A DNA stretch of 64,000 bases from Arthrobacter sp. SLBN-100 (GTDB taxonomy: Bacteria > Actinomycetota > Actinomycetes > Actinomycetales > Micrococcaceae), in NCBI RefSeq assembly GCF_006715305.1, contig NZ_VFMY01000001.1, forward strand, positions 1,116,001-1,180,000, given 5' to 3'. The notes beneath the pieces are model-generated. The model was not told where the DNA came from, searched no databases, and was given only the letters and a program-made list of their open reading frames with translations. Positions within the stretch are counted from its first letter, which is position 1, and each line of letters starts with the position of its first letter. The position numbers and the translations under genes were made by a program. Below are positions 55,686-64,000 of the stretch, piece after piece.

Positions 55686-58600
55686 TCAGACCGGAGTGTC
55701 CAGGGCCTCGGATATCCGCAGAGTGGAGCCGTTGCGTCCTTTGAGCACCTGGAGCTGCATACCGATCCGCTGCTTCATCTCCGGTACGTGGCTCACCAGG
55801 CCCACAACCCTGCCGCCGTCCCGCAGGCCTTCGAGGGCGTCCATCACTTGTTCCAGGGACTGCTCGTCAAGACTGCCGAACCCCTCATCCACAAAGAGCG
55901 TTTCGATTTCCACGCCGCCGGACTCCTGCTGGACCACGTCGGCCAGTCCGAGTGCCAGGGACAGGGACGCCATAAATGATTCGCCGCCGGAGAGCGTGGA
56001 CGTGTCCCGGCGGTGGCCGGTCCATTGATCCACCACTTCCAGGCCCAGCCCGGACTTCGCACCGCGTGCTGCTTTCGCGTCGGTGTGCTGCAGGAGGTAC
56101 CGGCCGTCGCTCATGGCCACGAGCCGTTCCGAGGCGGCCAGGGCCACCTGCTCCAGCCGCGCCGCGAGCACGTAGCTGTTCAGGCTCATCCGATACGTAT
56201 TGTCACCGCGGCCGGCTGCCGCGTCCGCCAAACCGGAGAGCATGCGGGCATGCTCTGCAGGGCCGCGGGCGGAGCCGGCAAGTTCGGAATACTTCGCAGC
56301 GATGGTGGTCAACGACTCAAGGCAGCGCGATGCCAGGCCCACCGCCAAGTCCGCGTCGCGTGCCTCCTGCAGGGCAGCGGCTGCATCAGCCTGCAGGGCC
56401 GGAAGCTGCCGGTGGTCGGGTTTGATTCCTGCGGCCGTTTCTTCCAGGGCGAGCACCACCTCATTCGACGCGAAGAGTTCGGCAACCCGGGCAGCCTCGT
56501 CCTGGACGGACCGTATTTCCGCTTCGAGGGCAGCAGCTTCATTGCCGGGAAGCAAGTGTCCCCTGGCTTCCTCAGCAGAGGTAAACCCGGATTCCGGCAA
56601 CGCCAGCTCCAGCTGCTCCCGGGCTTCCGCAGCCTGAACTCCTGCGGTGACAAGCGCAGCCTGGGCTTCGACCGCTTTGGACAGCATGGCCGCCGCGTTT
56701 TCCAGGGCGCGCAACCGTTGGGCGAGGCTGCCGTGCCCTGCCCGCAGGCCGGCCAATGCCTGGTCAAGCGACGACGACTGTTCGGCCAGGTCAGCAAGGG
56801 AGGACACTACTGTGGCGAGCTCGGCCTCAGCGGTGGCCCGGGACGCCTGGGCTATGGCGATGCCGGCTTCGAGTGCTTCAAGCCGCGCACGGGCGGCCGC
56901 GAGTTCCCTGACGGCCTGTTCGGCGTCGGCCGCGGCCCCGCGCGCTTCCTCAGCCCCGGCGACGGCTTCTTCCATGGCAGTCTCGCCACCTTGGCCGGCC
57001 AGGACCGCCACCAGTTGGTTTGCCTCGGCCAGCCTCTGGCTGGCACGAGCGAATTCAGCCTCGGCGGCCTCATACAGCTGATGGGCTGCCTCCTCGTCCT
57101 GTTCAAGTCCGGGACCGCCCCCGTCACCTACCGCCGGCGAGGGATGCCGGGCGCTGCCGCAAACCGGGCACTCTTCCCCCTCGACCAGCTTGGCTGCCAG
57201 CTCGGCAGCCGCGTTGGCCAGCCGCTGCTCCCGCAGATCGAGCCAGCGCTGTTTGGTCCCCAACTGGTTCTCGCGCGAATGGCCGTGATCCAGCTTCGCG
57301 GCATCCCGTGCCGCCACAGCCGCACCGTAGCGCCGGACCACGTCCAGCAGTTCGCCGGCTGCAGTTGCTTCCTTCGCGCGCAGGGCAGCTGCCCCGGCCC
57401 GTCCTTCCAATGCTTCCAGGCCGGAGGTGAGGCGCATCCGTTCGCCGAGAAGATCCCCCACGCGGCGGTCCAGCGCGGAATTGGATGCTGTGAGTTCCTG
57501 CTGTTTTGCCGTTAACTGCTGGTGCTTTGACCGGAACGCCTTCAGCCGGTCTTCGTCCGGAAGCCTCGCCTCCACAACAGCCAAGAGGGACCGGAGCCGG
57601 TTCAACTCATCCGCGGCGCCGGGGACCAATGCCGGTCCGTCGGCGTCCAGCCTGGCATGGTGCGCGGAGTCCAGCTCCAGCTGGCCGAGTTCCGGATCTT
57701 CGTCGGCAGCGAGGCGAAGCAGGGTGAATGCTGATTCCATCGCGTCAGCCGCCCGCCGCGCTTTGCCAGCCGCCGCGTCCACGCTGCGCAGCTGCCCGGC
57801 GAGAACTTCCGCCTGGCGGTGACGGCCAAGCCGCAGGACCAGGTTCTCCAGCCGCGGCAACGCTTCCTGCACGGCGGCCTGCCTGGTGGTTGCCTCCTCC
57901 AGCCTGCGGTGCCGGGCCCGGAGAGCAGTCTCCACTTCAACGGCACGAATCCGTTCCTGGCTTGCCGACTCCGCAGCCAGCGCCAGCTCCGAGAGTTCGT
58001 GCTTCCGTTCGGCAGCACCTTCCTTCAGCCACTCGAGCCGGGACGATATGGTGTCCGGCCCCGGATTATCGGCCGCTGGCGTATCCCTGGCCGGCCGGTC
58101 AGTCTCCCTGAACAACAGTGTTCCTGCTTCTGACTCCGCCCGCGCCGCCAGGAGTTCCAGTTGGCCGCTGAGGACGGCTACCTCCTCCTTTGCTGCCTGC
58201 GCCTGCCGCGAGAGTTCCTGCTCCACGGCTTCAAACCGCTCGGTGCCGAAGAGTTTCTGCAGAAGCTCGAGCCGGTCCGTGGCCTTGGAGCGCAGGAAGG
58301 CGGCGAAATCACCCTGCGGCAGCATCACTACCCGGGTGAATTGCTCACGGTCCATCCCCAGCAGGGCGAGTATCTCTGCGCCGGCCTCGTCATTGCGCGC
58401 GGACTTCTCAACCCATGCCCCGTCCACACGCTCACGCAGGAGGGTCTTGGCCTGTTGGGTGGTAAACCCGTTTTTGCCCCTGGCGCTGGGCTTTTCCCAG
58501 GCGGGCGACCGGGTCACCTCAAAACGGCGGCCCTGGGCGGAGAATTCACAGCTCACTGCGGGTTCCTGGCCGGGTTCGGCGTGGTCGCTGCGGAGCCGCT

Positions 58601-58790
58601 TTCCGTCCTGCCGTGCTCCCGGCACTGAACCGTACAGTGCAAAGCAGATGGCGTCGAGCACGCTGGTTTTACCCGCGCCGGTGGGCCCGTTCAGCAAGAA
58701 CAGGCCATGCGCGCTCAGGGTGTCGAAGTCGATTTCCTCGGTGCCGGCAAAGGGACCGAACCCGGAAATGCGGAGGCGGTGGATCCTCAC
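55686..58790 (-). CDS. sbcC: DNA repair nuclease subunit SbcC (Rad50-like ATPase)
   Basis: 1034 residues from GTG 58790, overlapping sbcD by 4 bp (GTGA). Walker A is NGPTGAGKTS (about 34-43), then two long coiled-coil arms rich in Ala, Glu and Arg, separated by the zinc hook CPVC at about residue 540; the second half ends with signature LSGGE (about 933) and Walker B TLFVDEGFGSLDE (about 962-975). With SbcD it opens hairpins and blocked DNA ends. Confidence 0.96.
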   Translation of the reverse strand: MRIHRLRISGFGPFAGTEEIDFDTLSAHGLFLLNGPTGAGKTSVLDAICFALYGSVPGARQDGKRLRSDHAEPGQEPAVSCEFSAQGRRFEVTRSPAWEKPSARGKNGFTTQQAKTLLRERVDGAWVEKSARNDEAGAEILALLGMDREQFTRVVMLPQGDFAAFLRSKATDRLELLQKLFGTERFEAVEQELSRQAQAAKEEVAVLSGQLELLAARAESEAGTLLFRETDRPARDTPAADNPGPDTISSRLEWLKEGAAERKHELSELALAAESASQERIRAVEVETALRARHRRLEEATTRQAAVQEALPRLENLVLRLGRHRQAEVLAGQLRSVDAAAGKARRAADAMESAFTLLRLAADEDPELGQLELDSAHHARLDADGPALVPGAADELNRLRSLLAVVEARLPDEDRLKAFRSKHQQLTAKQQELTASNSALDRRVGDLLGERMRLTSGLEALEGRAGAAALRAKEATAAGELLDVVRRYGAAVAARDAAKLDHGHSRENQLGTKQRWLDLREQRLANAAAELAAKLVEGEECPVCGSARHPSPAVGDGGGPGLEQDEEAAHQLYEAAEAEFARASQRLAEANQLVAVLAGQGGETAMEEAVAGAEEARGAAADAEQAVRELAAARARLEALEAGIAIAQASRATAEAELATVVSSLADLAEQSSSLDQALAGLRAGHGSLAQRLRALENAAAMLSKAVEAQAALVTAGVQAAEAREQLELALPESGFTSAEEARGHLLPGNEAAALEAEIRSVQDEAARVAELFASNEVVLALEETAAGIKPDHRQLPALQADAAAALQEARDADLAVGLASRCLESLTTIAAKYSELAGSARGPAEHARMLSGLADAAAGRGDNTYRMSLNSYVLAARLEQVALAASERLVAMSDGRYLLQHTDAKAARGAKSGLGLEVVDQWTGHRRDTSTLSGGESFMASLSLALGLADVVQQESGGVEIETLFVDEGFGSLDEQSLEQVMDALEGLRDGGRVVGLVSHVPEMKQRIGMQLQVLKGRNGSTLRISEALDTPV

Positions 58791-60004
58791 AGCGAGGCCT
58801 CCTGCAGCCGGACGATTTCCAGGGCGGCGGTGAGCGCCTCCTTTTCGGCGTCATCCGGAACCCGGCTGCGGACATGTTCCAGGAAGCCGCAGCATACGGC
58901 GAGGTCATCCGGGGCTTCAGCCAGCCTGCTGCTGTAGGTGGAAGCGGTACCGGCAGGGCCGCCCTCGGGGTCGAAGTTGAGGACCAGGGTGTCCGGAAAA
59001 CGTGTGCGGAGCTGGTCCATCGCCCGGGCGGGACGCTGGGTGTCGGTCAGGGTCACCTGGCAGTAGGCAGTTTCGGCCCACGAATATTCGGCTGAATCGA
59101 GCAGTTGGGACAAGGGCCCGCGGAGCACCGCCAAAGTGCGCGGGGCGTCCCACAGGACTTCCTGCACTGCTGTCACGCCGCCGGCATCGATGTCGATGAG
59201 CCATGCCCCTTTCTGGTGCGACGCTTCGGAGAAGGAGTATGCCAGCGGCGATCCGGAATACCGGACCTGGGGCGACAGGCACTGCCGCCCATGCAGGTGG
59301 CCCAAGGCGGTGTAGCTAAAGCCGTCAAAGAGATCCAGCGGAACCGCCCCGACACCACCGATACTGAGGTCACGTTCACTGTCCGAGCTGATCCCGCCGC
59401 TGGCAAAGGTGTGCGCCAGCACCACCGAATGCACCGTGGCCGAAGCCGAGCGCCGTGCGATGTCCTGCCGGATCAACTCTGTTGCCGCCCGGGTCACCTC
59501 GAAGTGGCTGGCAGTCTGTACGCCCAACTGGTCGGCCACAAGCCGTGGCTCCAGCCAGGGAATGCCGTAAATGGCCACCACAGCCTCGCCGCCGGCAAGG
59601 GCACCCCCATGCGAACCGGCAAACCCGTCCCCCGCAGATGCTCCGCCGGCAGGCAGCAGCAGGGGCTGGTCGAGATTGTCCAGCCTGGTCCGCAGGTGCA
59701 CCCCGCCGCGCTCCAGCAGCCGCGAGGCGAAGCCCAGGCGGATGGCGGAGTCGTGGTTTCCGCTGGTCAACACCACCTGTGCTCCTGACGATGTCAGCCG
59801 GACCAGGGCATCGTCCAGGAGATGCACCACATCCACGCCCGGGAGGGCGCGGTCATAGACGTCGCCCGCAATGAGCACAACGTCCACGGCATGCCGGACT
59901 ACTGCGTCCACCAGCTGGTCGACGAAGGCGCGCTGCGCATCCAGCATCCCGACGCCGTGGAAGGACCGGCCCAAATGCCAGTCCGAAGTGTGAAGTAACC
60001 TCAT
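58787..60004 (-). CDS. sbcD: DNA repair nuclease subunit SbcD (Mre11-like)
   Basis: 405 residues. The phosphoesterase motifs are in order: DWH (8-10), GDVYD (47-51), GNHD (82-85), then AHTF and ALGHLHG. Two manganese ions are expected. It is the nuclease partner of SbcC, encoded by the overlapping downstream gene. Confidence 0.96.
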   Translation of the reverse strand: MRLLHTSDWHLGRSFHGVGMLDAQRAFVDQLVDAVVRHAVDVVLIAGDVYDRALPGVDVVHLLDDALVRLTSSGAQVVLTSGNHDSAIRLGFASRLLERGGVHLRTRLDNLDQPLLLPAGGASAGDGFAGSHGGALAGGEAVVAIYGIPWLEPRLVADQLGVQTASHFEVTRAATELIRQDIARRSASATVHSVVLAHTFASGGISSDSERDLSIGGVGAVPLDLFDGFSYTALGHLHGRQCLSPQVRYSGSPLAYSFSEASHQKGAWLIDIDAGGVTAVQEVLWDAPRTLAVLRGPLSQLLDSAEYSWAETAYCQVTLTDTQRPARAMDQLRTRFPDTLVLNFDPEGGPAGTASTYSSRLAEAPDDLAVCCGFLEHVRSRVPDDAEKEALTAALEIVRLQEASL

Positions 60005-60071
60005 GTTTCTAAGCTATCGGCTGCCACTGACAGTTCCGGCATCCCCCGCAGCGGCCGGCGGCATGCCAGGG

Positions 60072-60965
60072 TCAGCCACGCCTGCCATCGAAGAACTCCT
60101 GCGCTTCACTGGCTTCGGTATTTGAATCCTTGGCGGCCGGTTTTGGCGCGGTCGCCTCGGCCGCCCCCAGCTCATCATCGGCGGCTGCCTGGGCTTCCCC
60201 GGACGCGGCGGTGCCCGCGCCGAAGCTCCGGAATGCGAGCCCGGCGATAACGGCGCCCACCAGGGGAGCCGCGACAAAAACCCAGAGCTGCTCAACAGCC
60301 CATCCGGAGCTGAACACGGCGGAGGCAACGGCCCTGGCCGGGTTGAAGGGCAGGTTGCCCACGGACAGGCCCAGCTGCAGGAGCACGGCGAAGGACAGGC
60401 CAACAGCAACTGGCGCAGCGGAGCGGCCGTTCCTGTCCCGGCTGGCTGTCCCCAGGAAGACTGCGGTGATGATCGCGGCGCCGATCATCTCCAGCAGCAG
60501 CACGGCCGCCAGCGGCGCCTGGATGATGGAGTGTTCGGCGAAACCTGCGGCGACGGTGTCGAACGCCGTCCGGCTGTCCGCGATCCCGGGCAGCGTACGC
60601 AGGATCCCGTACAGGGCCAGCGCGGCCACCAGTCCCCCGGCCAGCTGGGCTGCGGCATAGGCGGCGGCTGCTCCCGCCCGGATCCGGCCGGCCACGAGGT
60701 GCCCGGCCGTGATGGCAGGGTTGAAATGGCCGCCTGAAACGTGGCCGAAAGCAAGCATGGCCGCGGTCACGGCGAGCCCGGCAGCGAGCGCGGCAGGCAG
60801 CGGGCCGGACTGCGGAATGCTGAACAGCGGCACGCCGAGCCCGGCAAGGGCCAGGAAGAAGCTGCCAAACGCCTCGGCCACCAGGCGTGGCAGAAGCCGT
60901 GGCTGGGCTGCTTCAGTTTCGGATGACTGAAATGCGTCGTAACGGGCCGGGAGCGGGGTGCTCAT
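60072..60965 (-). CDS. Aquaporin / MIP-family channel
   Basis: 297 residues from ATG 60965. Both NPA boxes are present: GGHFNPAITAG (NPA at 82-84) and LPFNPARAVA (about 209-211). Six membrane segments surround them. Following the second NPA is ARAVASAV, as in AqpZ-type water channels rather than glycerol facilitators, which usually have NPARD. A charged Ala/Glu/Asp tail of about 50 residues closes the protein. The start has AAGG about nine bases upstream. Confidence 0.9.
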   Translation of the reverse strand: MSTPLPARYDAFQSSETEAAQPRLLPRLVAEAFGSFFLALAGLGVPLFSIPQSGPLPAALAAGLAVTAAMLAFGHVSGGHFNPAITAGHLVAGRIRAGAAAAYAAAQLAGGLVAALALYGILRTLPGIADSRTAFDTVAAGFAEHSIIQAPLAAVLLLEMIGAAIITAVFLGTASRDRNGRSAAPVAVGLSFAVLLQLGLSVGNLPFNPARAVASAVFSSGWAVEQLWVFVAAPLVGAVIAGLAFRSFGAGTAASGEAQAAADDELGAAEATAPKPAAKDSNTEASEAQEFFDGRRG

Positions 60966-61139
60966 GGGGTGACCTTCGAGGTAGGCGGGGCGTGGAAGTG
61001 CGGACAGGCACCGGCGGACATTATTCCAGTGCAGGCTGTGCGTTCGCTGGACAGCGGTGCCAGCAACATTGCCGGGCATGCTCATGCTGTCGCCCGGCGG
61101 CGTCGGGCAGCCCTTGGCGGCCACGGTAAATTTGCAACC

Positions 61140-62222
61140 ATGAGTATTGAGCCGGACGCTTCCACACCCTCCCTTAAGTCCCGTATCCGAGGCTGCCTCC
61201 TGGGCGGCGCGCTGGGCGATTCCCTGGGCTACGCGGTTGAGTTCGACACGATTGAGCAGATCCGCAGCCGCTACGGCACCGCCGGCCTCACCGGATTCGA
61301 GCCCCTTCCCGGTTCCAGCCAATTCTCCGATGACACCCAGATGACGCTCTACACCGTGGACGGCCTGGTGGAGGCCCTGGAGTGGGCGAACTCGGGCGTG
61401 GGCGCGGACGTCAACGCCTGCCTGTGGCTCGCGTACCTGCGCTGGTTTGCCACCCAGGGGGAAACAGCACCGCCGGCGGCTCCGGTCCCCCAGGCCCGCT
61501 GGATTGATTCCCAGCAGGTGCTCCACCAGCGGCGGCATCCCGGAAAGGCCTGCATCTCCGGACTCGCCACCGGGGAAATGGGCACCTCATCCCGGCCCGT
61601 GAACGCTGATTCGAAGGGCTGCGGAACGGTGACGCGTTCAGCTCCGTTCGGGCTCATCCCGCACATCACGCCCGACGCCGTCTACAAGCTAAGTGCCGAC
61701 GCCGCCTCGCTCACGCACGGCCACCCGTCAGCCCGCCAAAGTGCGGGAGCGTTCAGCCTCCTCATCCACCGCCTGGTGGCCGGCGAGGGGCTTCGCGACG
61801 CGGCAGCCGGAGTGCTGGCCCATACGGCTGGCGTCGATGGCGTGGCGCCCGAGCTGCCGGAACGGCTGCAGGCCGCCCTGCGGCTGGCCGGAAAGGGCAT
61901 CGTGACGCCCGAGGAACTGGTCCAGGCACTCGGCGAGGGCTGCGTCGCTGAGGAAGCCCTCGCCGTCGCGCTTTACGCCGTCCTGGCCACGCTCCCGGAT
62001 GCTGGTACAGCGGAACCTGCCCGGCACTTCCGTGATGCTGTGGCGCTGGCCGTCAACCACAGCGGCGACAGTGATTCCACCGGCTCCATTGCCGGGAACA
62101 TCCTCGGCGCCTTCTACGGCGAAGCCTGCCTGCCTCCCCAATGGCTTGAGGCGTTGGAAGGGCCTGACGTTATCCGCGGCATGGCAGACCTGCTGGTGGG
62201 GGTTACCACCGGCGAAGGCTGA
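61140..62222 (+). CDS. ADP-ribosylglycohydrolase-family protein
   Basis: 360 residues from ATG 61140. The family's metal sites appear as GCLLGGALGDSLGYAVEF at about 17-34, SDDTQMTLYTVDGL at about 61-74 and NHSGDSDSTGSIAGNILGA in the last quarter. DraG/ARH-type enzymes remove ADP-ribose from proteins or nucleic acids using Mg. TAAATT ends seven bases before the ATG, suggesting a leaderless mRNA. It is convergent with the exonuclease-BRCT gene (16-bp gap), so a DNA-damage link is possible but unproven. Confidence 0.9.
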   Translation: MSIEPDASTPSLKSRIRGCLLGGALGDSLGYAVEFDTIEQIRSRYGTAGLTGFEPLPGSSQFSDDTQMTLYTVDGLVEALEWANSGVGADVNACLWLAYLRWFATQGETAPPAAPVPQARWIDSQQVLHQRRHPGKACISGLATGEMGTSSRPVNADSKGCGTVTRSAPFGLIPHITPDAVYKLSADAASLTHGHPSARQSAGAFSLLIHRLVAGEGLRDAAAGVLAHTAGVDGVAPELPERLQAALRLAGKGIVTPEELVQALGEGCVAEEALAVALYAVLATLPDAGTAEPARHFRDAVALAVNHSGDSDSTGSIAGNILGAFYGEACLPPQWLEALEGPDVIRGMADLLVGVTTGEG

Positions 62223-62238
62223 CGTCACAGGATTGGGG

Positions 62239-63249
62239 TCAGGCGCTGACGGCTCCGGCGAAACTTCCCACCATCTGCAGGAACTCACCCTCGGAAAGAA
62301 CCTCGATGGCCTGCCCCCGCCCGTGGAGCTCCAGCACCCGGCGGGCCTTGCCGGTGAGCCTGCCGGAACGGAGGTCCGAGGCCACAAAGCCGTCCCCCAC
62401 CACCAGGACCGTGGTGCGTGCCGTGACCCGGCTCTCCGGCCGGGCACCGAATTCGGCAGAGCGCTGCTTCGCTTCGGGCCGGCCAATGGAAAGCTGGCCG
62501 GTGAAAACCACTGTTTGGCCGTAGAGCGGGTGGCCGGGCTCTGCCTGAGGATTGGGCTCGGGGTTTGCTCCTTCTTCCGGCCAGCCGCCCTGGAAGGGCC
62601 GGACCAGCCCTGCACGACTGCCTGCGGCAGTGGAGAGGGCAGCGAGGCTGGCTTTCGACAACGTGTCCCGTGCGGGGTCGAAGGCTTCCTGGCGGGGCAT
62701 CACAAGCCCCAGTGACAGGTAGAGTTCGGCGATGCTGTTGGCCCCGTTGCGGCCGGCTATGTCGACCAGGATGCCGGCGCAGGCACGGGCGTCTTCGGCG
62801 GCGTCGTGGTGCTTGACCAGGGGAACCCCGGCCTCTTCGGCGGCAAAGGGGAGGGAATTGGACACCAGCGAGTAGCAGCGCCGGGACAGCATCACGGTGC
62901 AGACGTAGTCGTAGGCCGGGCCGGGGAGCCCGGACACCTCCAGTCCGGAGCGGATCACGCCGAGATCAAAGGCGGCATTGTGCGCCGCAAGGACGTCACC
63001 GCCAATGAACGCGCCGATCTCGGGGAAGAGCTCCCCAAACCGGGGCATCCCCGCGACGTCGGCGGCAGTGATGCCGTGGATCCGGACGTTGTGGTAATCG
63101 AAGTGGTCGTGGCTTGCCGGCGGGCGCATGAGCCATGATGCTTCCTCGACAACCTTGCCGCCCCGGACTTTCGTCAGGCCTACCGAGCAGGGTGAGCCCC
63201 GAAATCCGTTGGCAGTTTCGAAGTCGATCGCCGTAAAGTCCAAACCCAC
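62239..63249 (-). CDS. DnaQ-like 3'-5' exonuclease fused to a BRCT domain
   Basis: About 336 residues from GTG 63249 (AGGTGGGG upstream; ATG 63285 and TTG 63243 are alternatives). DEDDh exonuclease motifs are FTAIDFETAN (Asp9, Glu11), AAHNAAFDLGVI and HHDAAEDARACAG. A linker of about 60 residues leads to a BRCT-like domain starting at LYGQTVVFTGQLSIG and ending near the C-terminus. The exonuclease resembles DNA polymerase III epsilon; fusion to BRCT suggests repair work rather than replication. Confidence 0.88.
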   Translation of the reverse strand: MGLDFTAIDFETANGFRGSPCSVGLTKVRGGKVVEEASWLMRPPASHDHFDYHNVRIHGITAADVAGMPRFGELFPEIGAFIGGDVLAAHNAAFDLGVIRSGLEVSGLPGPAYDYVCTVMLSRRCYSLVSNSLPFAAEEAGVPLVKHHDAAEDARACAGILVDIAGRNGANSIAELYLSLGLVMPRQEAFDPARDTLSKASLAALSTAAGSRAGLVRPFQGGWPEEGANPEPNPQAEPGHPLYGQTVVFTGQLSIGRPEAKQRSAEFGARPESRVTARTTVLVVGDGFVASDLRSGRLTGKARRVLELHGRGQAIEVLSEGEFLQMVGSFAGAVSA

Positions 63250-63379
63250 GGGCCCCACCTTACCGCCGGACCAACTCCTTCCCATGCCAGCCGCGCGGCC
63301 CTGTCACGGATATCACCCCGTCCCGGCCCGGACCTCCCCCGCCACCGGGAGGAAGAGGCACGTCCAGTACCCTTGAGGA

Positions 63380-64000
63380 GTGAACTTTCCTGTGATAAAC
63401 GACTTCGCTGTGTCCATGCTGGGCGGCGCGGGACCGGTGCAGCCACAGTTGGCCTCCTTCCTGCCCGACTGGCTGAACCCCCAGGTCTTCCTGGCTGATC
63501 CTGCCCTGGCACCCTGGGTGGTCCTGCTTGTTTGCGGCATCGTCTTCGCGGAAACCGGGCTGCTGGTGGGTTTCTTCCTGCCGGGCGACTCGATGCTGTT
63601 CACCGCGGGCCTGCTGGTAGCTACGGACACCATCAAATTCAACGTGTGGCTTCTCGCGCTGCTGATTGTTGTGTCGGCCATCGTGGGCAACCAGACCGGT
63701 TACCTCATCGGATCCAAAGCCGGCCCCGCAATCTTCAACAAGCCCAATTCCCGCCTCTTCAAGCGCGAGAATGTTGAGAATGCCCACGCCTTCTTCGAAA
63801 AGCACGGCGGCAAAGCCCTGATCCTTGCCCGCTTCGTCCCGATCATCAGGACGTTTGTCCCGGTCATTGTGGGAGTTGCGCAGATGAGCAAAAAGAAGTT
63901 CTTCCTTTACAACGTCATCGGTGCCTTCCTCTGGGGCGGCGGCGTGACGCTCCTGGGGTACCTGCTGGGCGACCGGGTCCCTTGGGTCCGGGACAACCTG
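63380..64000 (+). CDS. DedA-family membrane protein (C-terminus beyond window)
   Basis: 207 residues visible from GTG 63380; the frame is still open at the right edge. The DedA/SNARE-associated pattern is clear: FAETGLLVGFFLPGDSMLFTAG, then GYLIGSKAGP, and the functional Arg pair in ARFVPIIRTFVPVIVGVAQM. Several membrane segments are visible. Members are lipid scramblases, e.g. for undecaprenyl phosphate. TACCCT ends exactly six bases before the GTG; GAGGAG directly touching the start is too close for a Shine-Dalgarno, so a leaderless mRNA is likely. Confidence 0.92.
   Translation, partial: MNFPVINDFAVSMLGGAGPVQPQLASFLPDWLNPQVFLADPALAPWVVLLVCGIVFAETGLLVGFFLPGDSMLFTAGLLVATDTIKFNVWLLALLIVVSAIVGNQTGYLIGSKAGPAIFNKPNSRLFKRENVENAHAFFEKHGGKALILARFVPIIRTFVPVIVGVAQMSKKKFFLYNVIGAFLWGGGVTLLGYLLGDRVPWVRDNL

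Overview
The window comes from the chromosome of a high-GC Gram-positive actinobacterium, most likely a Micrococcaceae member of the Arthrobacter/Pseudarthrobacter type. The evidence is strongly G/C-biased codon use, frequent GTG/TTG starts, TANNNT -10 boxes placed 6-7 nt before start codons (leaderless mRNAs), the gene order ilvD / ilvB-ilvN-ilvC / serA / leuB / FAH protein / gltX / tRNA genes (the same block is known from mycobacteria), an NrtR-controlled nadABC operon and a sunset-domain membrane protein. No phage, insertion sequence, CRISPR array or plasmid module was seen. The genus is inferred from gene content only.

Layout. 1-3.2 kb: a translationally coupled pair of membrane-associated GTPases, the second cut by the window edge. 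3.2-3.8 kb: a non-coding 32-bp repeat element. 3.8-8.1 kb: tRNA-Glu, tRNA-Gln, HAD phosphatase, gltX, FAH-family protein and MBL hydrolase, all on the minus strand. 8.2-24.1 kb: amino-acid and translation genes (ilvE, leuB, metG, serA, ilvC, ilvN, ilvB, ilvD) with an ABC exporter pair inserted. ilvBNC is preceded by a Val/Leu-codon leader peptide and a terminator, i.e. a ribosome-mediated attenuator. 24.4-38.1 kb (mostly plus strand): sunset-domain protein, PQQ-type sugar dehydrogenase lipoprotein, tRNA-Lys, a second 32-bp repeat element, MarR regulator and divergent peroxiredoxin, tRNA-Leu, fasciclin lipoprotein, orphan solute-binding protein, mqo, RND permease, and a flavin monooxygenase-marR operon with a perfect palindromic operator. 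38.2-42.3 kb: transglutaminase, lipoprotein, DUF1684 protein, a second FAH protein and a VOC protein. 42.3-48.3 kb: the NAD de novo operon nrtR-nadA-nadB-nadC-cysteine desulfurase behind a 25-bp palindrome. 48.5-55.5 kb: APC permease, alpha/beta hydrolase, phosphoribosyltransferase, a 59-bp tandem repeat, MHS-type transporter with divergent IclR regulator, and an MFS exporter. 55.7-64 kb: sbcC-sbcD, aquaporin, ADP-ribosylglycohydrolase, an exonuclease-BRCT fusion and a partial DedA protein.

How the genes work together. IlvBN, IlvC, IlvD and IlvE with LeuB cover most of the valine/isoleucine/leucine pathway, and the attenuator senses charged Val/Leu tRNA. GltX beside tRNA-Glu and tRNA-Gln fits the actinobacterial indirect route, in which one GluRS charges both tRNAs. 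NadB, NadA and NadC convert aspartate to nicotinate mononucleotide; the linked cysteine desulfurase can supply sulfur for the NadA iron-sulfur cluster, and NrtR can repress the set.

The least explained structure is a composite repeat present at two sites (3.3-3.7 kb and 27.07-27.3 kb): two arrays of 32-bp units in opposite orientation flank a core containing an identical 19-mer. A smaller relative lies after metG. I could place it in no known repeat class.
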